The notes below the pieces were generated by a model. That model was not told the origin of the DNA and did not search any database. It worked only from the letters and a program-made list of their open reading frames with translations. From the NCBI RefSeq assembly GCF_000968015.1, contig NZ_LACH01000018.1, forward strand, positions 1-49,708: a stretch of 49,708 nt of DNA, in the 5' to 3' direction. The DNA is from Pseudomonas fluorescens. GTDB lineage: Bacteria > Pseudomonadota > Gammaproteobacteria > Pseudomonadales > Pseudomonadaceae. Numbering within the stretch: the first letter of the stretch is position 1; each line of letters begins with the position of its first letter. Both the position numbers and the translations under genes were made by a program. Positions 23,117 through 31,576 of the stretch are shown in pieces.

Positions 23117-23844
23117 CAGCACAGGCCTCCGTTAACGGCCAGAACCTGCCGGGTGATGTACGACGCTTCCGCCGACATCAGGAAATTCACCGCGCTGGCC
23201 ACCTCTTCCGGGGTGCCCATGCGTTGTGCGGGGATCATTTTCATCAGTTCTTCCACCGGCACGTTTTCATCGAGCATCGCGGTGTCGATCAAGCCGGGTG
23301 CGACACAGTTAACGGTAATTTTGCGCTTGCCCAACTCGATCGCCAACGCCTTCGCCGCGCCGATCAAACCGGCCTTGGAAGCGCTGTAGTTGACCTGGCC
23401 ACGGTTGCCGATCAACCCGGAAACCGAAGTGATGCAAACAATCCGTCCGGCGGCGCGACGACGAATCATCGGCATCATCACCGGGTGCAGCACGTTGTAG
23501 AAACCGTCGAGGTTGGTGCGCATCACCATGTCCCAATCATCTTCGCTCAGGGCCGGAAAAGCACCGTCGCGTGTCAGGCCGGCGTTCAGCACCACGCCGT
23601 AATAGGCGCCGTGGTTTTCCACGTCGGCTTCGAGAATGGCTTTGCAGCTGGCGCGGTCGGATACATCGAATTGCAGAATGCGCACGTTGCGCCCCAAGGC
23701 TTCGATTTCCGCCTTCACGGCTTCAGCGTCCGCCAGGCCACTGCGGCAATGCAGCACGATGTCATGCCCGGCCTGAGCCAGGCGCAAAGCGATGGCGCGG
23801 CCGATGCCACGGCTGGAACCGGTGATCAGTACGGATTCAGTCAT
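23116..23844 (-). CDS. APE 3-oxoacyl-ACP reductase, FabG-like (ApeQ-type)
   Basis: Short-chain dehydrogenase, 242 aa, that reduces the beta-keto group after each condensation with NADPH. The cofactor motif TGSSRGIG is at 8-15 and NAG at 87-89. The catalytic residues Asn111, Ser140, Tyr153 (YSASK) and Lys157 are present. Four-nt overlap with the upstream dehydratase gene. In E. coli APE synthesis this role is filled by ApeQ. Confidence 0.9.
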   Translation of the reverse strand: MTESVLITGSSRGIGRAIALRLAQAGHDIVLHCRSGLADAEAVKAEIEALGRNVRILQFDVSDRASCKAILEADVENHGAYYGVVLNAGLTRDGAFPALSEDDWDMVMRTNLDGFYNVLHPVMMPMIRRRAAGRIVCITSVSGLIGNRGQVNYSASKAGLIGAAKALAIELGKRKITVNCVAPGLIDTAMLDENVPVEELMKMIPAQRMGTPEEVASAVNFLMSAEASYITRQVLAVNGGLC

Positions 23845-24302
23845 GGCTGGGTTCCTTGGGTTTCATGAAGGTATTGAGCAGCCTGAGGCGGACGGAACAC
23901 GTTCAGACGAGCGGTGGCGTGAATGCCGGGGGCGGTGATGTGGCATTCGAACACGCCCATGCCGTTGTCGTCTTCCAGCGAGCGGATGCCGTGGATGGTC
24001 AGTTCGGTGCCGGCGGGGAAGTGTTCGACGTTGCATTCAAATTTGCGGGTGCCGAGCAGAAACCCCAGCTCCACCGCATCGCCACGCTGACGGGCATGGC
24101 AACCGGCGTAGGCGGCGACGCTCTGAGCCATCAGTTCGATGCCGACCCAGGCCGGCAGGCTGCCGTCCGGGCGGTTGAACAGGCCGTTGGGTCTGACCGT
24201 GAGACGGGTGTAAATCTGCTCGTCATCGAACGACAGGATCTGTTCGATGAAGATCATGTCGCCAGCATGCGGCAGCAGTTCGGCGATCGGCCAGTCAATC
24301 AT
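23841..24302 (-). CDS. APE hotdog-fold dehydratase (ApeP-type)
   Basis: 153 aa from the ATG at 24302, which overlaps the upstream KS stop by 4 nt. It has a FabZ/FabA-like hotdog layout: LLPHAGDMIFIEQIL near the N-terminus (His12), then PAWVGIELMAQSVAAYAGCHA as the central helix. It should remove water from the 3-hydroxyacyl-ACP to build the conjugated polyene. A second dehydratase domain is fused to the AMP ligase in this cluster. The pair parallels ApeI and ApeP, which act together in E. coli. Confidence 0.85.
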   Translation of the reverse strand: MIDWPIAELLPHAGDMIFIEQILSFDDEQIYTRLTVRPNGLFNRPDGSLPAWVGIELMAQSVAAYAGCHARQRGDAVELGFLLGTRKFECNVEHFPAGTELTIHGIRSLEDDNGMGVFECHITAPGIHATARLNVFRPPQAAQYLHETQGTQP

Positions 24303-25495
24303 GGGGCGTCTCCGATAATCAGGCTGACGTTGTTGCCACCGAAGGCAAAGGAGTTGCTCATCAGATAGCGAGGTGCAATGGACGTCAGGCGATTGGCCGG
24401 GGTCACCCAATTCAGGGCTGGCAATTGGGGATCCGGTTGTCCGTCCCAGACGTGAGGCGGCAGGGCGTGCTCGCGATTGCCCGCACTCAGGCTCAACCAG
24501 CAGAACGCCGCTTCCAGAGCGCCGGCCGCACCGAGGGTGTGGCCGGTCATGGGTTTGGTCGACGAACACGGCACACCCGTCGGGAATAGCGTCGCCACCG
24601 CCAGGCTTTCCATGGCGTCGTTGTGTTGAGTGGCGGTGCCGTGCAGGTTCAGGTAACCGATCTGCTGCGGCTGAAGTTGTGCTCGGCTCAAGGCTTTGCG
24701 CATCGCTTGCAGGGCGCCACGGCCGCTGGGTTCCGGTGCGGAAATGTGATGGGCATCGGAGCTGGCGCCACTGCCGAGCAGGGCGATCGGCTGGCTGTCG
24801 CCGACATTCTTGCTCATCAAAAACAGCACCGCCGCTTCGCCAATGTTGATGCCGTTACGGTTCACCGAAAACGGATTGCAGCGTTGCCCGGACACCGCTT
24901 CCAGCGCCGAGAACCCGTTGAGGGTCAACTTGCACAGGCTGTCGACACCGCCGCACAGCACCGCGTCGCACACGCCCAGGTCCAGCAGTCGCTGAGCACT
25001 CATCAGCGCTCGGGCGCTGGAAGTGCAGGCCGTGGAAATCACATAGGCCGGGCCGCTCAATTGCAGCCAGTCGGCGAGGAAGTTTGCTGGAGCGCCGAGC
25101 TCCTGTTGCTGGTAGTCGTAATCGGCCGGGAACTGATGCTCGCGGATGTAATGGGCCAGACCGCTGCTGGCTTCGTCGATGCCCGAGGTGCTGGTGCCCA
25201 GAACGATACCGATGCGGTCGCGCCCGTAGGTCTGGATCGCCTGGTCGATGTCTTCGCGAATTTGCAGCGCGGCTTCCAGCAGCAATTGATTATTACGGGT
25301 GTCATGCGGCGCAAGCTCAGCCGGGATCGGCGCCAGTTCGCCGTGGACCGCGGCCACAGGCAACGACCGTTCCGCCACCCAGCCGGCCTCATTGCGCATG
25401 CCCGAACAGTCACCGGCAAACAGGTTGCGAGTGACTTCGGATTTGTCACGGCCCAGGGCGCATATCACCCCGAGGGCGTTCAGGTAGGCCGTCAT
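24299..25495 (-). CDS. APE beta-ketoacyl-ACP synthase (ApeO-type)
   Basis: 398-aa ketosynthase with the full triad Cys157 (STACTSSA), His285 (LHGTAT) and His319 (GHTLGAAGALE). It is divergent from the other KS of the cluster and is probably the elongating enzyme that pairs with the chain-length factor encoded by the first gene, as ApeO pairs with ApeC in E. coli. Its start overlaps the DUF3261 lipoprotein stop by 4 nt. The assignment to ApeO rather than ApeR rests on operon position and general resemblance. Confidence 0.87.
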   Translation of the reverse strand: MTAYLNALGVICALGRDKSEVTRNLFAGDCSGMRNEAGWVAERSLPVAAVHGELAPIPAELAPHDTRNNQLLLEAALQIREDIDQAIQTYGRDRIGIVLGTSTSGIDEASSGLAHYIREHQFPADYDYQQQELGAPANFLADWLQLSGPAYVISTACTSSARALMSAQRLLDLGVCDAVLCGGVDSLCKLTLNGFSALEAVSGQRCNPFSVNRNGINIGEAAVLFLMSKNVGDSQPIALLGSGASSDAHHISAPEPSGRGALQAMRKALSRAQLQPQQIGYLNLHGTATQHNDAMESLAVATLFPTGVPCSSTKPMTGHTLGAAGALEAAFCWLSLSAGNREHALPPHVWDGQPDPQLPALNWVTPANRLTSIAPRYLMSNSFAFGGNNVSLIIGDAP

Positions 25496-26124
25496 GGCGC
25501 CTCCCCGCTGAGCGGCGTGACTTGATATTTCGGGCCTTTGGGCAGGTTCAATTCAAAGCTCATAGGTTGTGAGTAGCGGACTTCCCAGTGCGCTGGCAAG
25601 GACCGTTGCGAGCCATGCTGCCACGCGGCGGGATAGTTGCCCGACAGTTCATCTTTGGGGGTCAGCGCAAACAGCAGCGCGGCGAACAGCTCTCGCGCTT
25701 CCGGATTGGGCGGTAGCAGACCGTCAGCCTGCCACTCGCCGTCTACCAGTTTCTGGCGTGCCTGTGGAATGCCCAGCAAGTCCATCATCGACCAGCGAAT
25801 GCCAGGGCCTTCACGCTGGATCACCAGCACCCAGTCCTGCCGTTGGTCGGCCACCAGACGCTGGATGTGCAATTGCAGCGGCAACGACAGGTTCGGGGTT
25901 TGCTCGGGCAGCGGCGCCCGGCTGGCACAGGCGCTCAGCAACAGGACTGCGCCGAGGAGCAAAAATCTCAGGATGCCCGCTATCCCTGTGGGAGCGAGCT
26001 TGTCTCCGGGCGGCGATCCGACGATGAGGGCTCTACATTCAACAGTTATATTGGCTGACCCACCGCTATCGCGAGCAAGCTCGCTCCCACAGGGGTCGTA
26101 GTTTGAGCGACTGACAATGAACAT
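25492..26124 (-). CDS. DUF3261 lipoprotein with an in-frame REP-encoded leader
   Basis: 210 aa from the ATG at 26124, which overlaps the methyltransferase stop by one base (TGATG). DUF3261 lipoproteins are standard members of APE clusters and probably act in outer-membrane delivery. Here residues about 8-50 are encoded by a REP pair (CGSELARD is a typical REP translation). Only then comes the hydrophobic segment ILRFLLLGAVLLLSAC with the lipobox Cys at residue 66. The signal peptide thus carries some 50 extra polar residues. An in-frame TTG closer to the hydrophobic part might be used instead, but I see no strong ribosome binding site for it. Function may be reduced. Confidence 0.75.
   Translation of the reverse strand: MFIVSRSNYDPCGSELARDSGGSANITVECRALIVGSPPGDKLAPTGIAGILRFLLLGAVLLLSACASRAPLPEQTPNLSLPLQLHIQRLVADQRQDWVLVIQREGPGIRWSMMDLLGIPQARQKLVDGEWQADGLLPPNPEARELFAALLFALTPKDELSGNYPAAWQHGSQRSLPAHWEVRYSQPMSFELNLPKGPKYQVTPLSGEAP
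25984..26094. repeat. REP pair inside the 5' end of the DUF3261 gene
   Basis: One unit at 25984-26004 (CCTGTGGGAGCGAGCTTGTC, truncated or mutated after the core) faces a full unit at 26064-26094 (CGCGAGCAAGCTCGCTCCCA). The spacer contains TTGGCTGACCCACCGCTATC. The pair has no in-frame stop in the lipoprotein frame. Confidence 0.85.
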
Positions 26125-26849
26125 CAAACACACCTTTCAAGGGGTTTGCGCGCGACCACATTGACCAGGGTTTCTTCCCGTTGGCCAAAGGGCTTCGGCC
26201 GGCGCAGACCCAAGCGTTCAAACAGGCCGAAATCCTTGGCGCGGCTCCACCACAAGTATGGATAAGACACGTTTTTCGGGCCGAGTTCGAAACCCTGCTG
26301 GCGAATCATGTCCAGATACCCGGCGGCGCTCTTTTGCACATGCATCGGATGGCGGAACAACCAGCGGATCACCCAGGTATCAATGTAAGCCTCGGTGGAT
26401 TCGGCGAACAGTAGATAGCCACCGGGCTTGAGCACGCGGTAGAACTCGGCCAGTGCCTGTTCCTGCTGCACCAGGTGATGGAAGGTCTGGTGACAGAACA
26501 GCAGATCGACGCTGGCGTCCGGGACGTTGATGCTCGCGCAGTCGCTGCCGGTCAATTCCACCTCCATGCCCTGACGGACGGCTTCTTCGCCGGCCAGCTT
26601 CAGGCTGTGAGGGTCGGCGTCCAGACCGATCAGGCGCTGGGGGGCAAAGGTCTGGCGCAAGTACTGGAACGACTTGCCCTGACCGCAACCGGCATCCAGC
26701 AGCACCGGGTTGCTCGGCGGTGTTTCGCTGAACAGGCTGCGCAAATCGGCAATTGCCACCCGCAGTACATGGTGCTGCCAGGTGTGGCTGCGCAGGAACC
26801 AGAAACCAAAGCGGGTTTCTTCGACGTAAGTGTCGCTCAAGTAGCTCAT
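26124..26849 (-). CDS. SAM-dependent methyltransferase of the APE cluster
   Basis: Class I methyltransferase, 241 aa. Motif I is VLLDAGCGQGKS (49-60), with an acidic post-I motif in RLIGLDADPHSLK and motif IV in VDLLFCHQTFHH. Methyltransferases in APE clusters are candidates for modifying the aryl head group; whether the target is O or C cannot be read here. Overlaps the flavoprotein gene by 4 nt and the lipoprotein gene by one base. Confidence 0.85.
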   Translation of the reverse strand: MSYLSDTYVEETRFGFWFLRSHTWQHHVLRVAIADLRSLFSETPPSNPVLLDAGCGQGKSFQYLRQTFAPQRLIGLDADPHSLKLAGEEAVRQGMEVELTGSDCASINVPDASVDLLFCHQTFHHLVQQEQALAEFYRVLKPGGYLLFAESTEAYIDTWVIRWLFRHPMHVQKSAAGYLDMIRQQGFELGPKNVSYPYLWWSRAKDFGLFERLGLRRPKPFGQREETLVNVVARKPLERCV

Positions 26850-28093
26850 GTGACGTCCTTTGCACAGAGCTCCGAGAGCATCCGCAGCCGGCGCTTGGGT
26901 TCGGCAACGAACGGATTACGCTCGTCCCAGGCATAACCGGCCAGAATCGAACTGATCATGCGGCGAATATCGGGCGAGCCACCCTCATGGTAAATCACAT
27001 CCTGGAACGTCCCGGCGTACCAGCCTTCGACGTAGCAACGGAAGGTGTCGACGCCGCGCTTGAGCGGGAGGGCGAACTCAGTTTGCCAATCGACACTTTC
27101 GCCTTGCAGTTGGCGATGCAGAACCGCGGCGGCCATGCTCGCCGAGCGCATGGCGATGGTCACGCCGGAGGAGAACACCGGGTCGAGGAATTCCGCCGCG
27201 TTGCCGAGCAGGGCAAAGCCTGGCCCGTGGAGGGTTTTGACGTTGGCCGAGTAGCCGCCGATGGTTCGAGCAGGCGTATCCCACACGGCGTTGTTCAACA
27301 CGCCGGCCAGGCTTGGGGTTTCAGCGATAAACCCGCGCAGGCACTCGTCCAGGTTCTCCATGCGGCCTTCGAAGTGTTCGGCTGCCGCGACCACGCCCAC
27401 CGAGCAACGGCCATTGCTGAACGGGATGGTCCAGAACCAGATGTCGCGGTGGATCGGATGGGTGGTGATGAGGATTTTTTCCCGCTCGAAGGTCGGGTTG
27501 TCGATGTGATCTTCGACATGGGTGAACACGGCCTGGCGCACCGGGAAATCTGACGGCGCCTCAAGGTCGAGCAAGCGCGGCAACACGCGGCCGTAGCCGC
27601 TGGCATCCAGCACGAAATCGGCTTCGACGCGGTACTGGCTGCCGTCTTCGCGAAGCACGTCGAGCTGCGGTTTCGGCAGGGTGAAATCGACGCTGATGAT
27701 GGCTTCGCCGTAACGAACCTCCACACCTTGCAGCGCGGCTTGATCGGCCAGCAGCTTGTCGAAATCGGCACGCTGGACCTGGAAGGTGGTCGGCTTGCCG
27801 TTGCTGAACGTCTCGCCGAAATCAAAGGCGCTGTACTGCTCGCCCCAAGCGAATGCCGCACCGTTTTTCAACTGGAATCCGGCGGCGTTCACCGCCTCGA
27901 GCATGCCGGCTTCTTCGACGAAATCCAGGCAGTGGGACAGCAGGCTTTCACCAATGGAAAACCGTGGGAAATGCTGGCGTTCGATCATCAATACATCGTG
28001 ACCTTTGCGCTTGAGCAGCGCGGCGGCGATGGCGCCCGATGGACCTGCACCGATCACCACGACCTGACGATGTTCCATTTCAACTGTTGGCAT
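26846..28093 (-). CDS. Flavin-dependent halogenase-like oxidoreductase
   Basis: 415 aa. The N-terminal FAD motif is GAGPSG (15-20), followed by FSIGESLL. The flavin-dependent halogenase signature WxWxIP occurs as WFWTIP (219-224). Lys76 (GFQLKNGAAF) is where halogenases carry their catalytic lysine, and GNAAEFLDPVFSSGV (297-311) matches the flavin-site block of class B (ACP-substrate) halogenases. Xanthomonas aryl polyenes (xanthomonadins) are brominated, so aryl halogenation is a reasonable guess. A non-halogenating relative cannot be excluded. AAGGAG lies about 5 nt before the ATG at 28093. It overlaps the membrane protein gene by 14 nt. Confidence 0.8.
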   Translation of the reverse strand: MPTVEMEHRQVVVIGAGPSGAIAAALLKRKGHDVLMIERQHFPRFSIGESLLSHCLDFVEEAGMLEAVNAAGFQLKNGAAFAWGEQYSAFDFGETFSNGKPTTFQVQRADFDKLLADQAALQGVEVRYGEAIISVDFTLPKPQLDVLREDGSQYRVEADFVLDASGYGRVLPRLLDLEAPSDFPVRQAVFTHVEDHIDNPTFEREKILITTHPIHRDIWFWTIPFSNGRCSVGVVAAAEHFEGRMENLDECLRGFIAETPSLAGVLNNAVWDTPARTIGGYSANVKTLHGPGFALLGNAAEFLDPVFSSGVTIAMRSASMAAAVLHRQLQGESVDWQTEFALPLKRGVDTFRCYVEGWYAGTFQDVIYHEGGSPDIRRMISSILAGYAWDERNPFVAEPKRRLRMLSELCAKDVT

Positions 28094-29240
28094 GGGGGCT
28101 CCTTGCCGGGACGGCGATGTTCAGAGGGGTTCGGTGCATGCCGGCGAGTGCCGGCAGCAGTGTCGCGATCAAGCCCATCACCATCAGCGCGAAGTACAGC
28201 GCCGGGCTGATGAGTTGTTGTTGCAGCAGCAAGTTGAGAAAGACGATCTCGCTCAAGCCACGAATATTCAGCAAGACGCTTTCCCGCCAGCGACTGGCGC
28301 CTTCAAACGAGGCGCCGGCCCAGCCGAGGCCGAGCCAGTTGCCCAGCAGTTTGCTGGCAATCGGGAACAGCAGCAGTGCGGCCAGTTGCACCCAACCGAG
28401 GCTGGCCATGGCCGCGTGGACGTTGATCTGCACGATGCCGAACGTGAGGATCAGCGGGATCGCGATATACGTCTGCAAGTGGCTCATCCAGATCACCGGC
28501 AACGGCAGCACCAGCGGCACTTTTAGCGCGGCCATCCACAGTAGGTAACCGATGCCGAAAATCAGCGCATTGAGCTTAAAGTGTTCCGCCACGACCAGCA
28601 GTGCGAAGAAGCAGCCGCTGTGCAGCAACGGTTGGCGCAAGCCGAGCAGGCGCAGCAGCAACGGTAGGCAGGCGCCGGCCAGCGGCAGCAAGAGGCTGCT
28701 CAGGTGCAGGCTGCCCTGGGCGATGGCGAACAGGGTCCAGCAAGTGAGGTCGATCAGGATCGCGGTCTGCACCAATCGCCGGGTAGCGGCAGGCGGGTAC
28801 TTGATGTGTCGTAGGTACAGATACAACACCGGAATCGCGGTGATGGCGAACAACAGGCCGACCGCCAGCGAACTGATCCAGGGTTGCGACGGTAACAGCC
28901 ACACCGCTGTCGCGAGGCCGCAGCCAAACGGAATGCAGAAACTCGGTAGGGCTATTTTCAGGCTTTGACGGTCGAGTCGCAGGTCGATCACGTCGCTGAG
29001 AATGTGCCCCAGCAACAAGGCAAAGCTCAGGCTGTAGAGGTTTTTCAGCCAGGCCGGCGCGACCAGCACAGCGCCGCTCAATTGCCACTGGGGTTCGATC
29101 CAGAAGTACATCAGCAGCGGCAGGCCGAAGGTGGCCAGCAACAACTGGCTGACAATCGGGATCACGCCGAAGTGACGACCGACACGGGTGGCCACGGCGA
29201 ACAGCGCCAGGGCCATGACCCAGAACACGGCGATCATCAT
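28080..29240 (-). CDS. Polytopic membrane protein, CPA2 antiporter-like
   Basis: 386 aa with about twelve hydrophobic segments, for example MMIAVFWVMALALFAVA and NLYSLSFALLLGHILSDVID. The last third, with RWRESVLLNIRGLSEIVFLN, resembles the Na+/H+ exchanger/KefB fold (NiRGxxE-like loop). The ATG at 29240 overlaps the exporter stop (ATGA). I do not know its role in aryl polyene synthesis. Possibilities are ion-driven transport coupled to export or a membrane scaffold. Confidence 0.7.
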   Translation of the reverse strand: MMIAVFWVMALALFAVATRVGRHFGVIPIVSQLLLATFGLPLLMYFWIEPQWQLSGAVLVAPAWLKNLYSLSFALLLGHILSDVIDLRLDRQSLKIALPSFCIPFGCGLATAVWLLPSQPWISSLAVGLLFAITAIPVLYLYLRHIKYPPAATRRLVQTAILIDLTCWTLFAIAQGSLHLSSLLLPLAGACLPLLLRLLGLRQPLLHSGCFFALLVVAEHFKLNALIFGIGYLLWMAALKVPLVLPLPVIWMSHLQTYIAIPLILTFGIVQINVHAAMASLGWVQLAALLLFPIASKLLGNWLGLGWAGASFEGASRWRESVLLNIRGLSEIVFLNLLLQQQLISPALYFALMVMGLIATLLPALAGMHRTPLNIAVPARSPHANS

Positions 29241-31576
29241 GCGGCTGACTCCGTGACCGGGGCGGCGTGAACCTGGCGTCCGGCCCACGGCGCAAGGATG
29301 AAGCTGAAGGCCAGCCCCAGGCTCACCGACAGACCGAAGTTGCTCACCGCCGGCGTGCTGGACACCGCCAGCAAACCGAACGACAGCCAAGTGGTGAGCG
29401 CCGCCAGCAAGGTGCCCAGAAGGCTCACGGCAGCGCCGCCGACCTGTTCACGCATGAGGATCGCGTAATCGACGCTGATGGCCGTCACCAGCAGCAGGCC
29501 GAACAGGCTGAACAGCGTCAGCGGCTGCCCCAGCCAGCCGAGACTGGCCAGGCTGCACAGCGCGGCCAGTAGCGGCAGAGAGACGATCCGCAGCGCGCCG
29601 CCAAAGCCGAACGGCAGGATCAGCACCAGCACGATCAGCACACAGGAAGCGAGTTTCAACTCGGCGGCACTGATCTGGGTGTCGGCGAATACTTTGTTCA
29701 ACTCACCGAGGCGATCCACCAGTTCCACGCCCGGCAAATCCAACGCCTGGACTTGTAACAGAGCGGGGTTGTTCAGGCCTTGCAGACTGACCATCGCCGC
29801 TACACCGTCATCGGTCGGTCCCAGCCACAGCGTGCGATAGGGTTCCGCCAGCGGACCGACCAGCGCTGCGTCGATGTCTTCGGTGGGCAGTGCCTGCAAC
29901 TTCGTGAGCTCTGCTTGCAGCGCCTCGGCCGGCACGCCGACATCGAGCAGCGGCTGCCAGAACTGCGGCAACGTGTTCAGCGCTTCACGCACTTTGCGCT
30001 GTTCGGTGGGTTGGCTGACCAATTGATTGAGCGACAGATAACCCTGGAGTTTTTCCAGATTGACCAACTGATCCAGTCGCTCGTTCAGCGCGGTTTGGCG
30101 CTCCAGCAGTTGCTGCTGATTGGCCGCGCGCACCAGGAAGAACTGGCTGGTGGGTTGATAGCAAGTGATGCGTGCAATGGTTTGTGCTTCGTCAGTCAGT
30201 TGCTGCGGTGCACCGACCCATTGGCGAATGTCGTTTTTAGTGTCGAGCTGCAACAGGCCGCCCACACAAAAGGCAATCAGCAGCGCCAACAGCACCGGCG
30301 TACTCGCGAGTTTGAGCAGCGCTTCACGGCACCCCAACAAAAACTCGGCCACCCGCAGTGGCCACTGCGCTGGACGCAGCTCTGTGCCCTTGAGCAGTGC
30401 CGGCAGCAGGCACACCGCGGACAAATATGCGCCGAGCAGGCCGGCGGCAGAGAACGCGGCGATCTGGGTCAGCGCCGGGAACGGTGTCCAGGCCAGGGCC
30501 AGGTAACCGATGCAACTGGTGATCAGGCTCAGCGTCAGGCCCGGCAACGTCAGGCGCAAGGCCGGCCAACTGTGCCAGGGTTTCAGGCTCCAGCTCTTGG
30601 ACAGGTAGTGCAGAGGGTAATCGACCGCCACGCCGATCAGGCTTGAACCGAGCACCAGCGTCATCACATGCATATGGCCGAACAGCGCCACGCAGGCCAC
30701 CGCACCGAAAAGCATGCCGACCAGCACCGGGACGAAGGCCAGCAACACCCGCCAGCGCCGGAAGGCCAGTAGCAACAGCAATAGAATGCCCACCGTGGCA
30801 CCGCCACCGACCCAGGTCATTTCCCGGGTGGCTTGTTTTTGTCCACTGGCCGCATAGAGCAGTCCGCTGGCGGCCAGCAGTTGAACGTTTGCCTGGGCGG
30901 CTTGTTCACGGCTGTGCTGCAGCAGGTCGGCCACTTGCAGCGGCAAGTTCATGTCGAAGGCGTTGCCCGTGGTTCGCGAGCGCAGCAGCACCCAACTCTT
31001 GCCGTCGGCATCGGCGACCAGCGCACCGCTGCCGATGTCCAGTTGCACCGAACCGTGCTGCGGCTGGCTGTTCTGGATGCGTCCGGTCAGGCCCAGCCAG
31101 TCATCCTGACTCGGCACCAGACTGAAACCGGTGAAAGGGTCGAACAGCGCTTGTACTCGCTGCTGGATAAAGGCGTCGGGATGCTCGATCAGTTGCTGCC
31201 GGTCAGCCGCTGACAACATCGCCAGTCGACCATTGAGCAATTGAGTGCGCAGCGCCGGCAGGTCGGCTTGCAGGTTCCACTGGACCTTTTCGAACAAGCC
31301 GCTGGCTTGCCACTGTTCACCCAGTTTCTGCGCCATCGCGACCGCTTGCTGGCGATCGGTGTGGCCGACCAGCACCAGCATTTCGCGGTTCAGCGGTTCT
31401 TGTATGCGTTGTTCGGCGCGCAATTCCAGCGCGTCAGGCGCCGTGCCCGGCACCAGTTCCATCAGGTTGGCCGACAGCGGGGCGCCGTCACGCCATTGCC
31501 ACCCGGCAAGCGCGAGCACCGCCAGCAGCAGGATCAGAAATAGCCGCGGAAGCCTCCGTTCACTCGGCAAAGTCAT
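29237..31576 (-). CDS. MMPL/RND-family exporter of the APE cluster
   Basis: 779 aa, with two similar halves. Each half has one helix, a large periplasmic loop and five to six clustered helices (about residues 255-385 and 640-770). The first helix is RLFLILLLAVLALAGW. The RND-type motif in helix 4 appears as GVAVDYPLHYL and its partner as AISVDYAILM, each with an Asp likely to carry protons. APE clusters usually encode such an exporter together with a LolA-like partner, as here, so it probably extracts or carries the lipidated polyene from the inner membrane. Overlaps the LolA-like gene by 17 nt. Confidence 0.88.
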   Translation of the reverse strand: MTLPSERRLPRLFLILLLAVLALAGWQWRDGAPLSANLMELVPGTAPDALELRAEQRIQEPLNREMLVLVGHTDRQQAVAMAQKLGEQWQASGLFEKVQWNLQADLPALRTQLLNGRLAMLSAADRQQLIEHPDAFIQQRVQALFDPFTGFSLVPSQDDWLGLTGRIQNSQPQHGSVQLDIGSGALVADADGKSWVLLRSRTTGNAFDMNLPLQVADLLQHSREQAAQANVQLLAASGLLYAASGQKQATREMTWVGGGATVGILLLLLLAFRRWRVLLAFVPVLVGMLFGAVACVALFGHMHVMTLVLGSSLIGVAVDYPLHYLSKSWSLKPWHSWPALRLTLPGLTLSLITSCIGYLALAWTPFPALTQIAAFSAAGLLGAYLSAVCLLPALLKGTELRPAQWPLRVAEFLLGCREALLKLASTPVLLALLIAFCVGGLLQLDTKNDIRQWVGAPQQLTDEAQTIARITCYQPTSQFFLVRAANQQQLLERQTALNERLDQLVNLEKLQGYLSLNQLVSQPTEQRKVREALNTLPQFWQPLLDVGVPAEALQAELTKLQALPTEDIDAALVGPLAEPYRTLWLGPTDDGVAAMVSLQGLNNPALLQVQALDLPGVELVDRLGELNKVFADTQISAAELKLASCVLIVLVLILPFGFGGALRIVSLPLLAALCSLASLGWLGQPLTLFSLFGLLLVTAISVDYAILMREQVGGAAVSLLGTLLAALTTWLSFGLLAVSSTPAVSNFGLSVSLGLAFSFILAPWAGRQVHAAPVTESAA

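Noticed and set aside
21890..25495. Primary fatty acid biosynthesis (fabF/fabG/fabZ) locus
   Set aside because: Two KS genes, an AMP ligase fusion, ammonia-lyase, LolA-like, MMPL and DUF3261 genes in one operon fit an aryl polyene cluster, not the housekeeping fab operon.
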